Under the pieces are notes generated by a model. That model did no database searches. It had not been told where the DNA came from and saw only the letters and a program-made list of their open reading frames with translations. Below, piece after piece: positions 55,293 through 63,027 of a stretch of DNA of 64,000 nt. Made by a program: the position numbers and the translations under genes. Source of the DNA: Aromatoleum bremense (GTDB lineage: Bacteria; Pseudomonadota; Gammaproteobacteria; Burkholderiales; Rhodocyclaceae); contig NZ_CP059467.1 of assembly GCF_017894365.1 (NCBI RefSeq), forward strand, positions 372,001 through 436,000. Direction: 5' to 3'. The number at the start of each line of letters is the position of its first letter. The first letter of the stretch is position 1.

Positions 55293-55505
55293 TCAGAACG
55301 GCAGTCGGCGCTTCGGAGGCAGCGCAGGTTTTTCGTCCCGCACGGCAGACGCCGCCTTGACCGGCTTGCGCGGCAGATTCATCTCGTCGCGCGCAAACCG
55401 GACCTTGCCCTCCAACTCGCAACCGCGCATGCCAGGCGCACAAACCGCGCCCTGCACGCGCTGACAAATTCCCTCCAGATCGTGAGGGCAGCTCCAGGCA
55501 CTCAT
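55293..55505 (-). CDS. Small cysteine-rich protein
   Basis: A 70-residue protein, MSAWSCPHDLEGICQRVQGAVCAPGMRGCELEGKVRFA, with four cysteines (CPH, C, C, C at positions 6, 14, 22 and 29) and a basic Pro-rich tail (ALPPKRRLPF). The spacing C-x7-C-x7-C-x6-C looks like a metal- or cluster-binding element, but no family is certain. The opposite frame is also open; the Cys pattern is why I prefer this strand. Starts at ATG 55505, or GTG 55517. Lies 67 bases before the thioesterase gene and may be co-transcribed with it. Confidence 0.6.
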   Translation of the reverse strand: MSAWSCPHDLEGICQRVQGAVCAPGMRGCELEGKVRFARDEMNLPRKPVKAASAVRDEKPALPPKRRLPF

Positions 55506-55933
55506 GTCGTCAAACACTCCGCTTCAAGATCGGACAAACCGCTTACGCCCCTGGCCACACGACTCGGACAAGGCCTGTCGTGACACTCGGAAACATGGTC
55601 AAGAACCGGCCGGGGCGCGAAACACGGCTGTTCGCAGTAAAAAATAACCGGCCACCAGCCTAACGCAACGGCGGCGCCGTCTCAAGAACGACGCCGGATA
55701 AATGCGGGTGGACAAGCGATCGTGAGACCTCCGAACCGGGCGTTTGAACGGCAACCAACAAGATCAACCATCGAATCCTGGCCCGGCTGCGTGTGGCCAT
55801 TGAATCTGCCCAGGGGTAATAGTTGGCATGTAAGGCAAGAAGCACGACAAGGTACGCGCGGGAAAGAGGAAAATCACTCTCCGTAGTGGATATCCTTATA
55901 TTGGTAAGTTTCCTGACGCAAGCCAACAGTGCA
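55506..55933. other. Intergenic region without recognised gene
   Basis: 428 bases between the small Cys protein and the GGDEF gene. AT content rises towards 55860-55930 and probably includes the promoters of the two divergent units, but I saw no convincing boxes. The open frame on the minus strand through 55660-56298 is the antisense of the GGDEF gene. Confidence 0.5.
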
Positions 55934-56992
55934 ATGAACGAACTTCTTCGACAGGTAGAGAGCATTTCGGCATGTCGCGATCGCGACCTTCTGGCTATAA
56001 GCCTGGTCTCGACCTTAAAGACCGTTTTCAGACCCGGTACCGTTCGGCTGTACAGGCTGAGCAGCAATGTCGGCGCCGAATCCCAGGTAACGATTGTGGT
56101 CGCCGCTTCCGACGCCGGGGTTGAGTTCCGTGAAAAGGCCGGCGAGGACGAGCGGGGCGAGCCGCTTGCGGCGCATCCGCTGATCGCGGCGGCAGCGCGC
56201 GATTCGAGGCCGGTCTGGAAAATCGGAGCGACACACAGCGATTGCGTTTTCCCGTTGCCGGATGCGGGTAATTCCACACTGTGCATACTCGCGGTCATGG
56301 GCCTTCCGCCGCTGGTTCAGGTTGAACGCGAAGCGCTCGAGCAATTCGTCAAGATCTACGTGAACTTCATCGGCCTTCTCGATTACAGCGAACGCGACTC
56401 GCTGACCGGACTGCTCAATCGCAAGACCTTTGACGAAGCCTTCGACCGCATGCTGGCCAGTATTCCCGTCGAGGCGGCGCTGGAACCGCTCGAGGAACGG
56501 CGGGGCGAGCGACCGCTCAATGACCCCCGCTGGATCGGGGTTATCGATATCGACCACTTCAAGCGCGTCAATGACACATACGGCCACCTGTTCGGTGACG
56601 AAGTGCTGCTTCGCGTCGCGAACGTCATGAAAACCGTGTTTCGACGGACCGACCGATTATTCCGGTTTGGTGGCGAGGAATTCGTGGTCATGCTCCAGCC
56701 CACGCCGCAGGAACACGTGTTCAACATTTTCGACCGTTTCCGGCAGACGCTCGAAAAACATGAGTTCCCGCAAATCGGGCAGATTACATGCAGTCTCGGC
56801 TTCACCCGGGTTGATCCGGCGGCCGCCCCGACGGACATCCTCGGCAGCGCCGACCAGGCGTTGTATTTTGCAAAGGAGCACGGGCGCAACCAGACGCGGG
56901 ACTTCGAGCAATTGGTAGCCGAGGGATTGATTGTCTTGCAGCAGGCCGAGGCGACCCAGACCGGCCCCGATCTCGACGCACTCTTCGGCTAG
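55934..56992 (+). CDS. Diguanylate cyclase with GAF-like sensor domain
   Basis: A 352-residue cytoplasmic protein. Residues ~1-150 form a GAF-like domain (LISLVSTLKTVFRPGTVRLY, HPLIAAAARDSRPVWKIG); ~165-330 form the GGDEF domain (RDSLTGLLNRKTFDEAFDRM, GVIDIDHFKRVNDTYGHLFGDEVLL) with active signature FGGEEF (RFGGEEFVVML), and a late Cas-like end FAKEHGRNQ. Makes c-di-GMP; an RxxD inhibitory site is not obvious. ATG 55934 is not preceded by a strong ribosome site; the frame is open 37 codons further upstream. Confidence 0.9.
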   Translation: MNELLRQVESISACRDRDLLAISLVSTLKTVFRPGTVRLYRLSSNVGAESQVTIVVAASDAGVEFREKAGEDERGEPLAAHPLIAAAARDSRPVWKIGATHSDCVFPLPDAGNSTLCILAVMGLPPLVQVEREALEQFVKIYVNFIGLLDYSERDSLTGLLNRKTFDEAFDRMLASIPVEAALEPLEERRGERPLNDPRWIGVIDIDHFKRVNDTYGHLFGDEVLLRVANVMKTVFRRTDRLFRFGGEEFVVMLQPTPQEHVFNIFDRFRQTLEKHEFPQIGQITCSLGFTRVDPAAAPTDILGSADQALYFAKEHGRNQTRDFEQLVAEGLIVLQQAEATQTGPDLDALFG

Positions 56993-57029
56993 CGGCTCTG
57001 CGCCGGCGGGGATCACCGCAGGATATCGC

Positions 57030-58934
57030 TCACCGGAGCGCCCGGGCGACGAAATGGCGGGGGACACGGGGGCGGGGGACGCGGCCGGAAAACCAGCTGC
57101 GAACGTCTTCTTCCAGGCCGATGCCGTGCATGTAGTTGTACAGCGCCTTGTTGAGGGCAACGCCCAGAACGTCGTGGTCGACGCCAGTCGGGTCGACGAA
57201 GCGGACGTCGTTCCTGGCAAAGGAGCCCGGCGGCAGCGGCGCGAGCGCGACACCGTATTCCTCCGGGCGCTGGCCCACCGGTGAATGCACGGTGCAGGCG
57301 AAGCGATGGAAAAATCCCGACTGGATGCAGCCGGCTTCGAAGAGCTGCCGCACGTATTCGAGCGCATCCACGGTGTCCTGCACGGTCTGGGTCGGAAACC
57401 CGTACATCAGGTAGGCGTGGACGAGGATGCCGGCCTCGCTGAAGCCGTGCGTGACGCGCGCGACCTGCTCGACCGAGACGCCCTTGTTCATGAGTTTGAG
57501 CAGGCGGTCCGACGCGACTTCGAGGCCGCCGGAAATCGCGATGCAGCCGCTGTCGGCAAGCAGGCGGCAGAGCTCCGGCGTGAAGGATTTTTCGAAGCGA
57601 ATGTTGCCCCACCACGAGATCGCGCGGCGGCGGGCGAGAAGCTCCTGCGCCAGGGCCTTGAGCGCCTTCGGCGGCGCGGCTTCGTCGACGAAATGGAAAC
57701 CCGTCTGGCCGGTCTCGTCGATGATCGCCTCGATGCGATCGACGAGCGTCGTCGCGGCAACGCCGTCGTAGCGCGAGATGTAGTCGAGGCTGACGTCGCA
57801 GAAGCTGCACTTCTTCCAGTAGCAGCCGTGCGCGACGGTGAGCTTGTTCCAGCGCCCGTCCGACCACAGCCGGTGCATCGGGTTGAGCATGTCGAGGACC
57901 GAAAGATAACGATCCAGCGGCAGGCCGTCCCAGGTCGGCGTGCCGACTTCGGCGAACGCGATGTCGGCTTCCCCGAGGTTGATGTAACGCACCGTCGCAT
58001 CGTCGTCGCGCACGAAAGTGCGCACCAGCCGCTCCCGCGAACGCCCGCCGGAAAGGTGGTCGAGCAGCGCCAGGATCGGGCGCTCGCCGTCGTCCAGCGT
58101 CACGTAGTCGAAATAGTCGAATACCCGCGGCTCGCAGAGTTCGCGCAACTCAGTGTTCACGAATCCGCCGCCGAGGACCGTGACGATCGTCGGGTCGTGT
58201 TCCTTGATCGCCTGCGCGATGCGGAACGCCGCGTAGACGGCGCCCGGGAACGGCACCGACAGCAGCACGAGCCGCGGCGCATGACGCGCCACCGCGGCCA
58301 GCGTCAATTCGCGCAGCGTGCAGTCGACAAGATTGAGCGGCGCCGCGAGCGCTTCGGCGAGCGGATCGAAAGTCGGCTGGCTCTGTGCCAGCGATTCGGC
58401 GTAGCGCACGAACTCGAAGCGCGGGTCGACGGCCTCGCGCAGCACGTCGGCGACGTCGTTCAGATACAGCGTCGCGAGGTGGCGGGCGCGGTCCTGCAGC
58501 CCGAGCGCGCCGAACGCCCACGCGAGCGGATCGCCTCCGTCCGGGTCGACGTAGACGTCGAGCGATTCGAACCGCGAGCCTTCTGGCAGGAAGCTGCGCC
58601 CGGCAATGCGATGCGCAACGGTCGGATCGCGCCCCTGCAGGAACGCGATCGCGGGCCCGATCGTCGTCCGGTAGCGGTCGAATTGCGCGAGGAAGGCCTG
58701 CACGCGCGGCGGTCGCTCGCGTTCTGGCATCGCTTCGATGCGTTCGCGGATCGCCGCCAGCCCGTCACCGGAAAACAGCCGCAGCACAAGCGCCAGCGCA
58801 AGATCCTCCTGCACCGCATCGATGCCGCGCGAGCGCAGGAAGCCGGTCAGGTACGCGGTGGACGGGTACGGCGTGTTGAGTTGCGTCATCGGCGGAATCA
58901 CCGACAAAACGCGCAAAGAAGTGTCTGACATCAT
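57030..58934 (-). CDS. B12-binding-domain radical SAM protein
   Basis: A 634-residue protein. The N-terminal ~330 residues include a cobalamin-binding-like fold (LVLLSVPFPGAVYAAFRIAQAIKEHDPTIVTVLGGGFVN), followed by a radical-SAM core with a C-x4-C-x2-C cluster motif (HGCYWKKCSFCDVS) rather than CxxxCxxC, GFHFVDEAAPPKALKAL, and ISGGLEVASDRLLKLMNKG. The CYWxKCxFCD form is normal for a B12-radical-SAM subgroup linked to peptide or lipid modification. Ends with a basic Arg/Pro-rich tail. Start MMSDT: 58934 or 58931. Divergent from the pyruvyltransferase gene; substrate unknown. Confidence 0.87.
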   Translation of the reverse strand: MMSDTSLRVLSVIPPMTQLNTPYPSTAYLTGFLRSRGIDAVQEDLALALVLRLFSGDGLAAIRERIEAMPERERPPRVQAFLAQFDRYRTTIGPAIAFLQGRDPTVAHRIAGRSFLPEGSRFESLDVYVDPDGGDPLAWAFGALGLQDRARHLATLYLNDVADVLREAVDPRFEFVRYAESLAQSQPTFDPLAEALAAPLNLVDCTLRELTLAAVARHAPRLVLLSVPFPGAVYAAFRIAQAIKEHDPTIVTVLGGGFVNTELRELCEPRVFDYFDYVTLDDGERPILALLDHLSGGRSRERLVRTFVRDDDATVRYINLGEADIAFAEVGTPTWDGLPLDRYLSVLDMLNPMHRLWSDGRWNKLTVAHGCYWKKCSFCDVSLDYISRYDGVAATTLVDRIEAIIDETGQTGFHFVDEAAPPKALKALAQELLARRRAISWWGNIRFEKSFTPELCRLLADSGCIAISGGLEVASDRLLKLMNKGVSVEQVARVTHGFSEAGILVHAYLMYGFPTQTVQDTVDALEYVRQLFEAGCIQSGFFHRFACTVHSPVGQRPEEYGVALAPLPPGSFARNDVRFVDPTGVDHDVLGVALNKALYNYMHGIGLEEDVRSWFSGRVPRPRVPRHFVARALR

Positions 58935-59113
58935 GTCGGGGGAACCGGTCGGGAGGGCCAGATCGTGGAGCGGGTAGTCGCGGCAGACTGGCGCCCCACA
59001 TCCGCGACCGGCCTGATCCTTCGGGGATCGCCGCAAGGTTCGCGCTGGGCTCGGGCTGGATATTCTAGAGGCAATCGTTGCACCCTGACAGCGCGCAACC
59101 AAAGGAGGCAGTG

Positions 59114-60346
59114 GTGGCAGGAAGTCCGGTCGTTCCCGAACCACCGACAAACATCCCGACGATCCTGTTCGGCGCTTTCGACCGCCACAACTTCGGCGAC
59201 CTGCTGTTCCCCCACGTCGTCGCCGCGATGCTCGACGACCGGAATCCGGTATTCGCCGGTCTCGTCGACGCCGACTTGCGGCGTTTCGGCGGACATGCGG
59301 TCCACGCGATCGCGCCGCTCGCGGCGGCCTGGGGCGAACGCGCGGTCAACATCATCCACGTCGGCGGCGAGATTCTCACCTGCGGCGCGTGGCAGGCAGC
59401 GGTGATGCTGCTACCGCCGCAGCAGGCGCACGAGGCCATCACCCGCCTCGACGCGCGACCGCGGGAGGCGCTGGAATGGGCGCAGCGCCGGCTCGGCACG
59501 CGAGCGCTCGCACCGTACTGCCTGCCGAAGGGCCTTTTCTCCGGCGCGGCGCGCGTGATCTACAACGCCGTCGGCGGCACCGAGCTCGGTCAGTGCGATG
59601 CGGCGCTGCGCGCAGAAGTCCTCGCGGATCTCGGCGCGGCCGACGCGGTCGGCGTGCGGGATCGGGAGACGCTCGCGCAGCTCGCCGCGGCAGGCATCAC
59701 TGCCCGCCTCGTGCCCGACCCCGCGGTGATGGTCGCGGCGCTCTTCGGCGAGCGCATCGCCCGGCACACCCGCGCGGGCGAAGTCGCGCAGATCCGCGCC
59801 GCGTTCCCGCAAGGCTATCTCGCGATGCAGTTCAGCGCCGACTTCGGCGACGACGCAACGCTCGACGCGATCGCCGCCGGGCTCGAACGCAGCGCACGCT
59901 CGACCGGCTACGGCGTCGCACTGTTCCGCGCCGGCGCGGCGCCGTGGCACGACGACAGGGTCTGCTACGCGCGGCTCGCGGCGCGCCTGCGAGCGACATC
60001 GGTGAGGATCATCGAATCGCTCGACATCTGGGACATCTGCGCGCTGATCGCCGCGAGTCGCGGGTACTGCGGCAGCAGCCTGCACGGCCGGATCGTCGCA
60101 ATGGCGTTCGCGCTGCCGCGCCTCAACCTGCTCCATCCGTCCGCAGGGAGACGGCCCGGCAAGCAGGCGGCTTTCGCCGCGACGTGGGAGCCGCCGGAAG
60201 TGCGTGCAACGGTCGCGGTGGACCACCTCGCGGCCGGCGTCGGCAATGCATTGAACGCCGACCCGGAGCGGCTCCGGCACACCGCGCGGGAACTCGTTGG
60301 ACGATACAGCGACGAATTCGGCGCGATCCGGCAGCGACTCGAATGA
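59114..60346 (+). CDS. Polysaccharide pyruvyl transferase family protein
   Basis: A ~410-residue protein of the CsaB/WcaK family: PTILFGAFDRHNFGDLLFPHVVAAML at the start, NIIHVGGEILTCG, DAVGVRDRETLAQLAAAG, VPDPAVMVA, and the C-terminal GYCGSSLHGRIVAMAFALPR (the conserved SxxHGxI of the family). It would transfer pyruvate from PEP to a surface sugar, or has a related role. Start GTG 59114 (AAAGGAGG at 59101, spacing 5); GTG 59111 is also possible. No glycosyltransferase neighbours. Confidence 0.85.
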   Translation: MAGSPVVPEPPTNIPTILFGAFDRHNFGDLLFPHVVAAMLDDRNPVFAGLVDADLRRFGGHAVHAIAPLAAAWGERAVNIIHVGGEILTCGAWQAAVMLLPPQQAHEAITRLDARPREALEWAQRRLGTRALAPYCLPKGLFSGAARVIYNAVGGTELGQCDAALRAEVLADLGAADAVGVRDRETLAQLAAAGITARLVPDPAVMVAALFGERIARHTRAGEVAQIRAAFPQGYLAMQFSADFGDDATLDAIAAGLERSARSTGYGVALFRAGAAPWHDDRVCYARLAARLRATSVRIIESLDIWDICALIAASRGYCGSSLHGRIVAMAFALPRLNLLHPSAGRRPGKQAAFAATWEPPEVRATVAVDHLAAGVGNALNADPERLRHTARELVGRYSDEFGAIRQRLE

Positions 60347-60365
60347 AGCGAGCGGTCCGGGTTCA

Positions 60366-60444
60366 AGAAAACGCCGGGCCGCCCCAAGTTTTCTTGTCCC
60401 CCTCGGGAGGCGGAAACGGCAAAGCCGTTTCCTGGGGGCGCTCA
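60366..60444 (+). repeat. 79-bp dispersed repeat, copy 2
   Basis: Second copy of the element at 54718-54796, 19 bases after the pyruvyltransferase stop. Palindrome at 60412-60432 is identical in both copies. Most differences are in the cccc/gggg part and keep the stem. Confidence 0.88.
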
Positions 60445-60795
60445 AAAAACAGAACTGAAGACGGCTCCTGGGCGGCATCTGCAGCGACCCCGGACTTGTC
60501 CGTCACCGGGGCCACGAGGGGCCGCCGTGACGGTCTCGCCGCCGCTGACCTTCAGGTCGCTGTACGCGAAGCTCGTGTAGCTCAATCCGTGGCTGAACGG
60601 GTACATCGGCTTTCTGTCCTTCTTTGCGTACCAGCGGTACCCGACTTCCGCGCCTTCGTCGTAGCGAATCGTGGTCGCTGTGCCCCACGGCGTGCCCAGG
60701 CCGGGCAGCTCCGGTCGCGGGGTCTGGGCGAGGTCCGCCGGAAAGGTGATCGGCAGACGGCCCGACGGGTTCCCTCCACCCAGCTCTGATTGCAA
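60442..60795 (-). pseudogene. C-terminal fragment of a GH3 beta-glucosidase
   Basis: The minus strand reads GNPSGRLPITFP, GTPWGTATTIRYDEGAEVGYRWY, RKPMYPFSHGLSYTSFAYSDLKVSGG, which is the C-terminal region of GH3 beta-glucosidases (BglX) between the (alpha/beta)6 sandwich and the FnIII-like domain. Nothing upstream continues it: the catalytic domains are gone, and after about 60530 the similarity stops and the frame runs into the 79-bp repeat. A decayed remnant, probably after loss or acquisition of sugar genes. Confidence 0.8.
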
Positions 60796-60812
60796 CGCAG
60801 TTCTAATGCTAC

Positions 60813-61322
60813 TCAGTCCCCCTGCTCGGGCAGCCGTCCGATATCGGCCACTTCCCGCTGCAGCGAAAGGACATCGAGTTCCGCAAACCGCAAGCTGACG
60901 AATAACACCATCCGGCTGTTCAGCAATTGCAGCACCCCCTCGACGGCGCGGCGCCTGGCTTGGTCATCTCCGCCCACAGCGGCGGGATCCTCGATACTCC
61001 AGTGCGCTGTCGCCGGGTGGCCGGGCCAGACGGGACACACTTCTCCAGCGGTTTTGTCGCACAGAGTGATGACGAAATCCATCGCTGGGGCACCGGGGTT
61101 CGTGAATTCGTCCCAGCTCTTGCTCCGCAGGCCGCCAGTCGGCAATCCCTCTTGTTCCAGCAATTCCATGACGAAGGGATCGATCTCGCCCCTCGGATGG
61201 CTACCCGCACTGAATGCCCGGAAGCGCCCCTTCCCGGCGTGATTCAGGATCGATTCGGCAATGATGCTGCGCGCCGAATTGTCGGCGCACAGAAAGAGAA
61301 CGTTGAAGACGCGTTCGATCAT
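60813..61322 (-). CDS. arsC: Arsenate reductase (low-molecular-weight phosphatase-like ArsC)
   Basis: A 169-residue LMW-PTP-fold protein. P-loop FLCADNSARSIIAESIL (C-x5-R) near residue 10, SWDEFTNPGAPAMDFVITLCDKTAGEVCP with the second and third cysteines used by thioredoxin-coupled ArsC, and CPVWPGHPATAHWSIEDPAA. ATG 61322 is the natural start. No ars regulator or efflux gene accompanies it here; it sits between the GH3 fragment and the PPDK-like gene. Confidence 0.9.
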   Translation of the reverse strand: MIERVFNVLFLCADNSARSIIAESILNHAGKGRFRAFSAGSHPRGEIDPFVMELLEQEGLPTGGLRSKSWDEFTNPGAPAMDFVITLCDKTAGEVCPVWPGHPATAHWSIEDPAAVGGDDQARRRAVEGVLQLLNSRMVLFVSLRFAELDVLSLQREVADIGRLPEQGD

Positions 61323-61407
61323 GAGCGGTCCTTTTCGGGGAAGGTTCTTGAAACAGCCCCGGCGCTTTTCGGCCCTGTCTGCAATATAGACGCCGCGCCC
61401 GCTTCGT

Positions 61408-63027
61408 TCAGCAATGCGCGCGCAGCCGCTCGAGGCGCTCGAGCAGTTCCTGCGGAATTCGCTCCTCGACCCGCGTCGTGCCGGCGTAGACAACGCCTTC
61501 GTTGCCGTCGAGGGTGATCGAATCTCCCTCCCGCAGCACCTGCGCGCCGATACGCACGGTGCCGTCCGACTCGTCGATCGCGAGGTTCTCACAGCCGACA
61601 AGGCACACCTTGCCGAGTTGGCGCGCTACGACCGCCGCATGCGAGGTACGCGCGCCGTGCTGGGTCAGCAAGCCGTCCGCCAGGTCGAGTGCGGCGATGT
61701 CGCGCGTCTCGGCGTTGCGCCGCACCAGTACCACGCTCGCGCCGGCAGCCTTGCGCTCGCGTACCCGCGCCTCGTCCAGCGCGATCTCGCCGCATACCAC
61801 GCCGGTGGCCGCACTGGGTACATGAGCCAGCGGTTCGGGAATCCTGCCGTCCTTCGCCGCGATCACACGCAGCGCGAGCGAACGCGCGTCGAACTCCCGC
61901 GTTCGTTCGAGCGCAACTTCCGATGCGATCACCCCTTCGTCGCAGAGATCGAGTGCGATCCGTGCTGCAGCCTGGGGCGTGCGTTTGCCGCCTCTCGTCT
62001 GCAGCAGGTAGAGCTGGGCGTCCTGCACCGTGAACTCGAAATCCTGCATGTCGCCGAAGGCGCGCTCGAGTTGGGCTGCGGCCTGGAGCAGAGCGTTCCA
62101 CGCCTGGGGCGCAACGGCTGCCAGTTCTTCGTGACCTTGCGCGCTGCGCCGGCCGCTAACGACGTCCTCGCCCTGCGCATTGAAGAGGAAGTCGACCCAC
62201 GGTGCCGGCTCGCCGCTGTTCGGATTGCGGGTAAAACCGACGCCCGACCCGGACGTCCCCCCGGCGTTACCAAACACCATGCGCTGCACGGTCACCGCCG
62301 TCCCCATCGACTCCGACAGGCCGTGCAGCTGACGGTAGGCGCGGGCCTTGTCGCCGTGCCAGGAAGCGAAGACGGCGGAAATGGCGTCGCGCAGTTGTAC
62401 GTGCGCATCCTGCGGAAAAGCTTCGCCGGCCTCCCGCGCGTAAGTGACCAGATGACGATGCGCCACGTCGCGCAGCGCAGCGAAGTCGAGTGCGCGCTCG
62501 TCGGTATCGCCGCGTACGGCATCGAGGTCGGCCGCGAAATGACGCGCATCGATACGGACAACCACCTCGCCGAAGCCGGCGATGAGCCGACGATAGGCAT
62601 CCCAGGCGAGGCGAGGATGTCCGGTCAGCCTCACCAAACCTGGCAGGGTCGCGTCGGTAAGTCCGACGTTGAGCAAGGTTTCGAGCATGCCCGGCATGGA
62701 AACCGGCGCGCCCGAGCGCACCGACAACAGCAACGGACGCCGCCGATCGCCCAAGGCCAGGCCGGTAAGGCGTTCCAGCTGCAGCAGCGCCTCCTGCCAG
62801 AGCGCGGGGCCGACCTCTTCGGTCCGTGCGCACCAGCCGGTGCCGAGAACGAATGCGGGCGGCACGGGAAGGCCCAGCGCCGCCATGCGGGCGAGGTTCC
62901 ACGCCTTGAACCCCAGGGCCGCCGGCGTAGCAGCCTCGGGCAACGCCATGCCACCGCCGATGAAATGGATCAACCGGAGCCCGCTCTGTTCATCTTGCAC
63001 CGGCGCAGAGTGAGGCTGGCGCGTCAT
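61408..63027 (-). CDS. PEP synthase/PPDK-like protein
   Basis: A 539-residue protein with an N-terminal pyruvate/PEP-binding (ATP-grasp) domain (LGFKAWNLARMAALGLPVPPAFVL; LLSVRSGAPVSMPGMLETLLNVG; GNAGGTSGSGVGFTRNPNSGE) and a swivelling phosphohistidine domain (LTQHGARTSHAAVVARQLGKVCLVGC with the acceptor His). The PEP-binding TIM-barrel domain of full PPDK (~880 residues) is absent, so it cannot be PPDK or PpsA itself; it resembles the stand-alone two-domain forms. The start overlaps the stop of the PhoU-like gene (63024-63027). Confidence 0.85.
   Translation of the reverse strand: MTRQPHSAPVQDEQSGLRLIHFIGGGMALPEAATPAALGFKAWNLARMAALGLPVPPAFVLGTGWCARTEEVGPALWQEALLQLERLTGLALGDRRRPLLLSVRSGAPVSMPGMLETLLNVGLTDATLPGLVRLTGHPRLAWDAYRRLIAGFGEVVVRIDARHFAADLDAVRGDTDERALDFAALRDVAHRHLVTYAREAGEAFPQDAHVQLRDAISAVFASWHGDKARAYRQLHGLSESMGTAVTVQRMVFGNAGGTSGSGVGFTRNPNSGEPAPWVDFLFNAQGEDVVSGRRSAQGHEELAAVAPQAWNALLQAAAQLERAFGDMQDFEFTVQDAQLYLLQTRGGKRTPQAAARIALDLCDEGVIASEVALERTREFDARSLALRVIAAKDGRIPEPLAHVPSAATGVVCGEIALDEARVRERKAAGASVVLVRRNAETRDIAALDLADGLLTQHGARTSHAAVVARQLGKVCLVGCENLAIDESDGTVRIGAQVLREGDSITLDGNEGVVYAGTTRVEERIPQELLERLERLRAHC

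Noticed and set aside
55660..56298. Minus-strand frame of 212 codons
   Set aside because: Antisense of the GAF part of the GGDEF gene, which has clear motifs.
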